Below, piece by piece: positions 41,081 through 45,113 of a stretch of 45,113 nucleotides of DNA; position 1 is the first letter of the stretch; each line of letters starts with the position of its first letter. Source of the stretch: an uncultured Pseudanabaenaceae cyanobacterium (lineage in GTDB: Bacteria > Cyanobacteriota > Cyanobacteriia > PCC-9006 > JAAUQQ01); the NCBI GenBank assembly GCA_937949725.1, contig CALECT010000077.1, positions 1 to 45,113 on the forward strand, given 5' to 3'. The notes under the pieces were generated by a model. That model had not been told where the DNA came from, searched no databases, and was given only the letters and a program-made list of their open reading frames with translations. A program made the translations under genes and the position numbers.

Positions 41081-41447
41081 GGAGTAAAAGCTGCATTGAA
41101 GGAACCAGCTTCAGCCTTGGACGATTTCACAAGGCAGAGGCGAATTCCTCTGCAATGATACGGTCTCAGCCCTAGATTATGGCGATCGCGGTTGGGGTAG
41201 CCTTGCCGAGCAGAGCGGAGGTTAATCCTGCTCCATGCCTCGACGTCTAAGCAATGGCTTCAGGGCGGTACAGCGAGATGACGCAGCGAAGATTGTGCCT
41301 ACAGGCAGAACAAAAGAGAATCACTTTTCAGAAATGCTCAGGATTCACCATGGCATTTAGCGTATTCACTTCACTCTTTGTTCCTTCCTAAGTTCTTAAC
41401 AAGCCTATGGCAGACTTCCGAGCAACAGCCATCTAGGAGCTAGCTAT
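41081..41447. other. Intergenic region between tenA and the YggT-like gene
   Basis: 367 bp with divergent promoters. It contains one hairpin, GCAGAGG (41134-41140) with CCTCTGC (41147-41153), in the tenA leader. No coding frame or known riboswitch is recognised. Confidence 0.45.
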
Positions 41448-41792
41448 ATGTGGAGTCTCTACAGTCGGAATAGAAATAGGCACCCAGACTCCGCCGTAGA
41501 TTGCTGCATTGATTTCATCTATGTCGCAGTGCTTTCCCTAGAAGCTTTGCTAGCTTTCAGATGGATTTGGCTGACTTCAGGCAATCATTCAAGCGGTCTA
41601 ATTCCTTACCTGATATCGAAGCTGTCAGCTCCCTTCGCTGCTCCTTTTTCAACATTGTTCAGGACAGCCGAATCAGGGGGATTCAGCTATATTTTCGATT
41701 TCCATCCGCTGGTCATGATGTTCTTCTACAGCCTGATGGGGCTTTTATTTGGCCAGGTCTTAAGAGTTTTACTAGGCGACAGGAGGCCATAG
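41448..41792 (+). CDS. YggT family-like membrane protein
   Basis: 114 residues with two hydrophobic helices (about 24-43 and 88-108). The order of helix, LISKLSAPFAAPFSTLF, then helix followed by VLRVLLGDRRP fits YggT-type proteins, which in cyanobacteria and plastids (CCB3/YCF19-like) are thylakoid or plasma membrane components. The similarity is weak, and the start ATG at 41448 lacks a clear ribosome site. Confidence 0.6.
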   Translation: MWSLYSRNRNRHPDSAVDCCIDFIYVAVLSLEALLAFRWIWLTSGNHSSGLIPYLISKLSAPFAAPFSTLFRTAESGGFSYIFDFHPLVMMFFYSLMGLLFGQVLRVLLGDRRP

Positions 41793-41944
41793 CAGTCTCA
41801 AATGCTGGCAACGATCACTCGCGAGACAATGCCTTGTAATAAGCTCCAGAGAAATCGGGGAGGCATCAGGCTGCCAGGGAGAATCTTTCTAAGTTCTTGA
41901 CAAGTGATCGATATGCTCCCGAGAGCAAGTCAGTATCTATCAAG

Positions 41945-42838
41945 ATGTCAACGCTTTACCCTCGCCGCAAGTTTTTGGTCCTGCTGTCTGCTAGCGCGAT
42001 CGCTGCGTCATGCAGCAAGCCCCAACAGCAGCTAGGTAGCCCAGCCCCAAAGGCCTCGGACGGGCCGATTCGCTTTGTTGTGGTAGGAGATGTGGGGCGA
42101 GGTAACCGAGGGCAATATGCCGTCGCCAGAGCGATGGAGCAGCATTATCATCAGGCTCCTTTCCCATTCATCTTGATGACGGGGGACAACATCTATGAAG
42201 ATGGCGAAATCGAGAAATTGAACAAGGTTTTTGAACGGCCCTACCGAGCTTTGCTCAACCAAGGCGTAAAGTTTAGGGCTGTGTTGGGCAACCACGATAT
42301 TCGGGAGAATAATGGTGACCAACAAGTCGCCTATCCACCTTTCAATATGGAAGGTCGCTATTACAGTTTTCGCCAGGGTAAGGCTGAATTCTTTGCCTTG
42401 GATACGAACAAAAATGCCGACTGGGAAGGTCAGCTCGCCTGGTTAGAGTCAGCTCTATCCGCTAGCGATGCAACCTGGAAGATTGCCTATGGGCATCACC
42501 CGATTTACTCCTCTGGCAAGCATGGCAATCATCCTCGTCTTGAAGAGAAGCTTTGCCCACTCTTCAAACAATATGCTGTGCAGCTCTATTGCTGCGGCCA
42601 TGACCATCACTATGAGCGGACCCACCCCATTGATGGCACAACGTATGTCGTAGCGGGTGGTGGTTCTGAAACCCGCCCCGTAGGCAAGTCTAGTTGGACG
42701 GCCTATTCGGAAAAAGTGCTGAGCTTTGCCTCGGTGAAGGTGAGTGATGAAGGGCTTGTGATTACCGGCATTGATAAAGACAACAACGTGATTGATCAGG
42801 GGATAATTCGTCACAGCGCTACTGCGCAGGAAGCTTGA
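41945..42838 (+). CDS. Metallophosphoesterase, purple acid phosphatase-like, lipoprotein
   Basis: 297 residues from the ATG at 41945; the frame is open to 41897. It begins with RRKFLVLLSASAIAASC, a Tat-like signal ending in a lipobox with C23. Metal motifs are GDVGRG, GDNIY, GNHD, GHHPIY and GHDHHYER, the full calcineurin-like phosphoesterase set. It is probably exported and membrane-anchored, releasing phosphate from organic esters. Its last 20 bp overlap the end of the convergent histidine kinase gene. Confidence 0.9.
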   Translation: MSTLYPRRKFLVLLSASAIAASCSKPQQQLGSPAPKASDGPIRFVVVGDVGRGNRGQYAVARAMEQHYHQAPFPFILMTGDNIYEDGEIEKLNKVFERPYRALLNQGVKFRAVLGNHDIRENNGDQQVAYPPFNMEGRYYSFRQGKAEFFALDTNKNADWEGQLAWLESALSASDATWKIAYGHHPIYSSGKHGNHPRLEEKLCPLFKQYAVQLYCCGHDHHYERTHPIDGTTYVVAGGGSETRPVGKSSWTAYSEKVLSFASVKVSDEGLVITGIDKDNNVIDQGIIRHSATAQEA

Positions 42839-44045
42839 GGGTGAAGCAAGCGCCCTGGTTTAGCTGACTCGTGACGCTGAGGCTGCCGTTGTGGCTGTGG
42901 GCAATCGCTTGGGCAATCGCTAACCCGAGTCCTGCCCCCTTGCTTTGATAGGTCCGCGCTTGATCCGCCTGCCAAAAACGTTCGAAGACCTGGGCCTGCT
43001 GCTCTGGGGTAAGGCCAATGCCATTGTCTTGGACTCGGATTTGAATGTGCTCGCCCTTGACCTCTGTCTGAATCAGAATTTGTCCCTGCTCTGGCGTGTA
43101 GCGCAGGGCATTGTCCAGCAGGTTTGTGAGCAAACGAGTGAGCTGGATGCGATCGCCGTTCACCACAGCATCGCCATCGTGAAGTTTGACCGCGAGCTGA
43201 ATTGCCTTGGAATCCGCCTGGGTCTGGTAGAGCGTGAGCAAAGGCTCGATTAATGAGGCTAGGGTAATCGCCTCCATCTGCAATATTTGTGTCTGATCTA
43301 AGCGAGCCAACAGCAGCAAATCCTCAGTCAGCGCAGTCATTTGAGTCGCAGCGCTTTGGATAGCCGTGAACTTGTCGCGATCGCCAGACCGAATCGCCTC
43401 GGGATACTTCAACGCCACTTCTGCATTGGCACGAATGGCCATCAGGGGGCTGCGTAACTCGTGGGAGGCATCGGCTGTGAAACGCTGAAGCTGTGCAAAA
43501 CTCTGCTCAATGGGACGCATCGCCTGGCGCGTCAGCCAAAGTCCACCTAGGGTACTCAGCCCCAAGGCTAAAGCAATACCACCGCCCAATCCACTGTCAA
43601 AGCGGCGCAGGGTGGCGTTCAGCTCCACAGTTGATTCGCTGACTCGGGCATAGCCAATAAACTGACCTGTGTCGTAGTCATTCACGACGGTGGTGATGCC
43701 TTGGACTGGAGCGGGCGATCGCTGCCGCTGGAGAACTTCAGTCGGACTAAAGGGGAGCGTGAGCAAGGCATCGCCCTGTTGCCCCAGCAGGTTTCCATTT
43801 ACGTCAAACCACTGCACAGCCTGATTAACGCTGACGATCACTTCGTCATCCACTTCAATCACACCATCGTCTTCAAGTTCCAATTCCTGGGTCGCCACCC
43901 TAGAAAGAACTTCCAGGCGAGCGAGGAGTTGCTCATTGAGGCTACGAGCGAAGGTGATGCGCACCGCCAGGGCAAAGCTTCCCAGTACGGCCACCAGGAC
44001 TAGGAGGTAAGACAGGAGGAGGCGATCGCGAATGGACTTAAACAA
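42819..44045 (-). CDS. Sensor histidine kinase (HisKA)
   Basis: 408 residues. TM1 at about 10-30, an extracytoplasmic sensor domain of about 120 residues, TM2 at about 152-172, a DHp domain with H195 (DASHELRSPL), and an ATPase domain with N box NLLDNALRYTP, DNGIGLTPEQ and GAGLGLAIAQ. It starts with TTG at 44045; a TAG lies in frame just upstream. It follows the regulator gene by 14 bp and should phosphorylate it. The signal is unknown. Confidence 0.93.
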   Translation of the reverse strand: MFKSIRDRLLLSYLLVLVAVLGSFALAVRITFARSLNEQLLARLEVLSRVATQELELEDDGVIEVDDEVIVSVNQAVQWFDVNGNLLGQQGDALLTLPFSPTEVLQRQRSPAPVQGITTVVNDYDTGQFIGYARVSESTVELNATLRRFDSGLGGGIALALGLSTLGGLWLTRQAMRPIEQSFAQLQRFTADASHELRSPLMAIRANAEVALKYPEAIRSGDRDKFTAIQSAATQMTALTEDLLLLARLDQTQILQMEAITLASLIEPLLTLYQTQADSKAIQLAVKLHDGDAVVNGDRIQLTRLLTNLLDNALRYTPEQGQILIQTEVKGEHIQIRVQDNGIGLTPEQQAQVFERFWQADQARTYQSKGAGLGLAIAQAIAHSHNGSLSVTSQLNQGACFTLKLPAQ

Positions 44046-44059
44046 AAGCTATCACCGAA

Positions 44060-44740
44060 CTAATTCTGACCAGCTCGCAAGCGATAGCCCACGCCATAAA
44101 CCGTCTCAATAACAGTCGTGCCACAGCCAGCCTGCTTAATTTTGCGCCGAACATTCGTCAGATGGGTCCGAATCGTCGCCTCCCCAGAATCGCGATCCAG
44201 CTCCCAAAGCTTATCCAGCAGCATCGCTCTGGTAAATACCTGACCGGGGTGACCCATAAGATGCTCTAGCAGCAGAAACTCCTTGGGGGTCAGGCAGAGA
44301 GGCGTTTCTCCATAATTCACCGCATGGGTGGTGGGGCAAAGGCTGAGCTGGCCCGCTTTCAACAGCGGCGTTTGCATCTGCCCGGGGCGACGAGCCAAGG
44401 CGCGGATGCGGGCGGCCAGTTCTTCCAGCTCAAAGGGCTTAATCAAATAGTCATCAGCTCCGGCATCCAGGCCCAAGACCTTATCTGTTGTGGTGTCCTT
44501 GGCCGTCAGCATCAGCACAAAGCCGCTATAGCCTGTGGAACGCAACTTGCGACAGAGGCTAATACCATCGAGCTGCGGCAACATCAGATCCAACAAGATC
44601 AGGTCGTAATCCACCGTCTGGCTATGGTGCAGGCCCGAGAGACCATCCTCAGCCCAGTCGATAACGTAGCTTTGGTGGCGCAGGTCTTCGCAGAGGGGAG
44701 TGGCAATGCGATCGTCATCTTCGACTAGCAAAATTCTCAC
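44060..44740 (-). CDS. OmpR-family response regulator
   Basis: 226 residues. The receiver domain has D51 (LILLDLMLPQ) and the K of LIKPFE. The C-terminal winged-helix DNA-binding domain has FTRAMLLDKLWELD and VIETVYGVGYRLR. The GTG start at 44740 has AGGAGG about six bases upstream. It is the partner of the downstream histidine kinase. It resembles RppA/NrsR-type regulators, but no target can be named. Confidence 0.94.
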   Translation of the reverse strand: MRILLVEDDDRIATPLCEDLRHQSYVIDWAEDGLSGLHHSQTVDYDLILLDLMLPQLDGISLCRKLRSTGYSGFVLMLTAKDTTTDKVLGLDAGADDYLIKPFELEELAARIRALARRPGQMQTPLLKAGQLSLCPTTHAVNYGETPLCLTPKEFLLLEHLMGHPGQVFTRAMLLDKLWELDRDSGEATIRTHLTNVRRKIKQAGCGTTVIETVYGVGYRLRAGQN

Positions 44741-45056
44741 AGCGAGCCTCCTGTTCCATTAATTGCTCTGTTAGCTCAAGCTCCAATCCCCCGCGAGCAA
44801 CAGCCAGCAAATCTCCCTTAAACTTTGCCCTATGGCTGTCAAGAACTTCAAAAGCTTCCTGTTTTCTACGAAACTTCAGGCCTTTTCGGGCTTCCCCACT
44901 ACCGACTCGGGAGCAAAGGCATTAAGCTAGGGATACAGATTGCAACAATTTGCAATAGTGCTGAGAGCAGCGAGTCCGCTGTTGGCAGCAAGATGACCGG
45001 CCCAGAGATTGATCTAGAGACCGGCCCTATCCACTTCCCTTCGCCACCAAGACCCT
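44741..45056. other. Intergenic region before the ABC-F gene
   Basis: 316 bp with divergent promoters. A plus-strand frame at 44825-45070 is open but has no protein character that I recognise. Confidence 0.4.
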
Positions 45057-45113
45057 ATGCTGCGCCTTGAACACATCAGCAAAATCTATCCCACGGGCGA
45101 AGTCCTGAAGGAC
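45057..45113 (+). CDS. ABC-F type ATPase, N-terminal 19 codons only
   Basis: ATG at 45057, running off the window end. MLRLEHISKIYPTGEVLKD is the usual start of cyanobacterial ABC-F (Uup/EttA-like) proteins, soluble ATPases that act on ribosomes. The family call rests on this short piece only. Confidence 0.7.
   Translation, partial: MLRLEHISKIYPTGEVLKD

Noticed and set aside
41081..41260. CTGAGA-containing leader of tenA as a TPP riboswitch
   Set aside because: A GGGCTGAGA element is present on the tenA strand, but the conserved second half of the aptamer (CCTGAT...GCGTAGGGA) is absent.

Overview
The window is cyanobacterial chromosome. It carries photosystem II genes psbB, psbT and psbM, an allophycocyanin-like protein, a three-domain ribosomal protein S1, a plant-type ferredoxin, and many copies of the palindrome GCGATCGC (HIP1), which is typical of cyanobacteria. 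I cannot assign a genus from sequence alone.

Layout. 1-6.3 kb: end of an SNF2 helicase gene, a Uma2 nuclease gene, a membrane polyferredoxin, a 1 kb gene-free stretch with hairpins and a MITE, a flippase-like membrane protein and a Nudix hydrolase. 6.4-9 kb: an alpha/beta hydrolase and a D-ribulose kinase. 9-12.3 kb: a spondin/RTX surface or secreted protein, with an ECF sigma factor and its membrane anti-sigma factor. The sigma gene and the RTX gene share the same two-part upstream motif, so they look like one small regulon. 12.3-14.1 kb: a TenA-like gene broken by one in-frame stop, a possible tiny membrane protein, a Dri1-type DUF2470 haem protein and a VOC protein.

14.2-19.8 kb is an accessory island. 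It holds a 944-residue protein (TIR-like domain, seven WD40 blades, a DUF4062-like segment and a C-terminal nucleoside phosphorylase-like domain) followed by a four-helix membrane protein. This is the best candidate for an undescribed conflict or antiphage system. Upstream lie a 124-bp MITE with perfect 10-bp target duplications, an internally deleted insertion sequence, another MITE and a second fragment of the same insertion sequence.

19.8-27.5 kb is a core block, metK-HAD-rpsA-nrdR-psbT-psbB on the minus strand, divergent from ferredoxin and psbM. 27.5-36 kb: a universal stress protein, a thioesterase plus SAM hydrolase pair, a 2OG oxygenase with a DUF1824 gene, a REC-GGDEF-EAL protein with degenerate motifs, a phycobilisome-fold protein and a Ser/Thr kinase. 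36-45 kb: a small conserved protein, anmK, a second copy of the MITE seen at 1.5 kb, ktrA-ktrB-tenA, a YggT-like protein, a metallophosphoesterase, a two-component pair and the first codons of an ABC-F ATPase.

All family names come from reading motifs by eye; no database search was possible.
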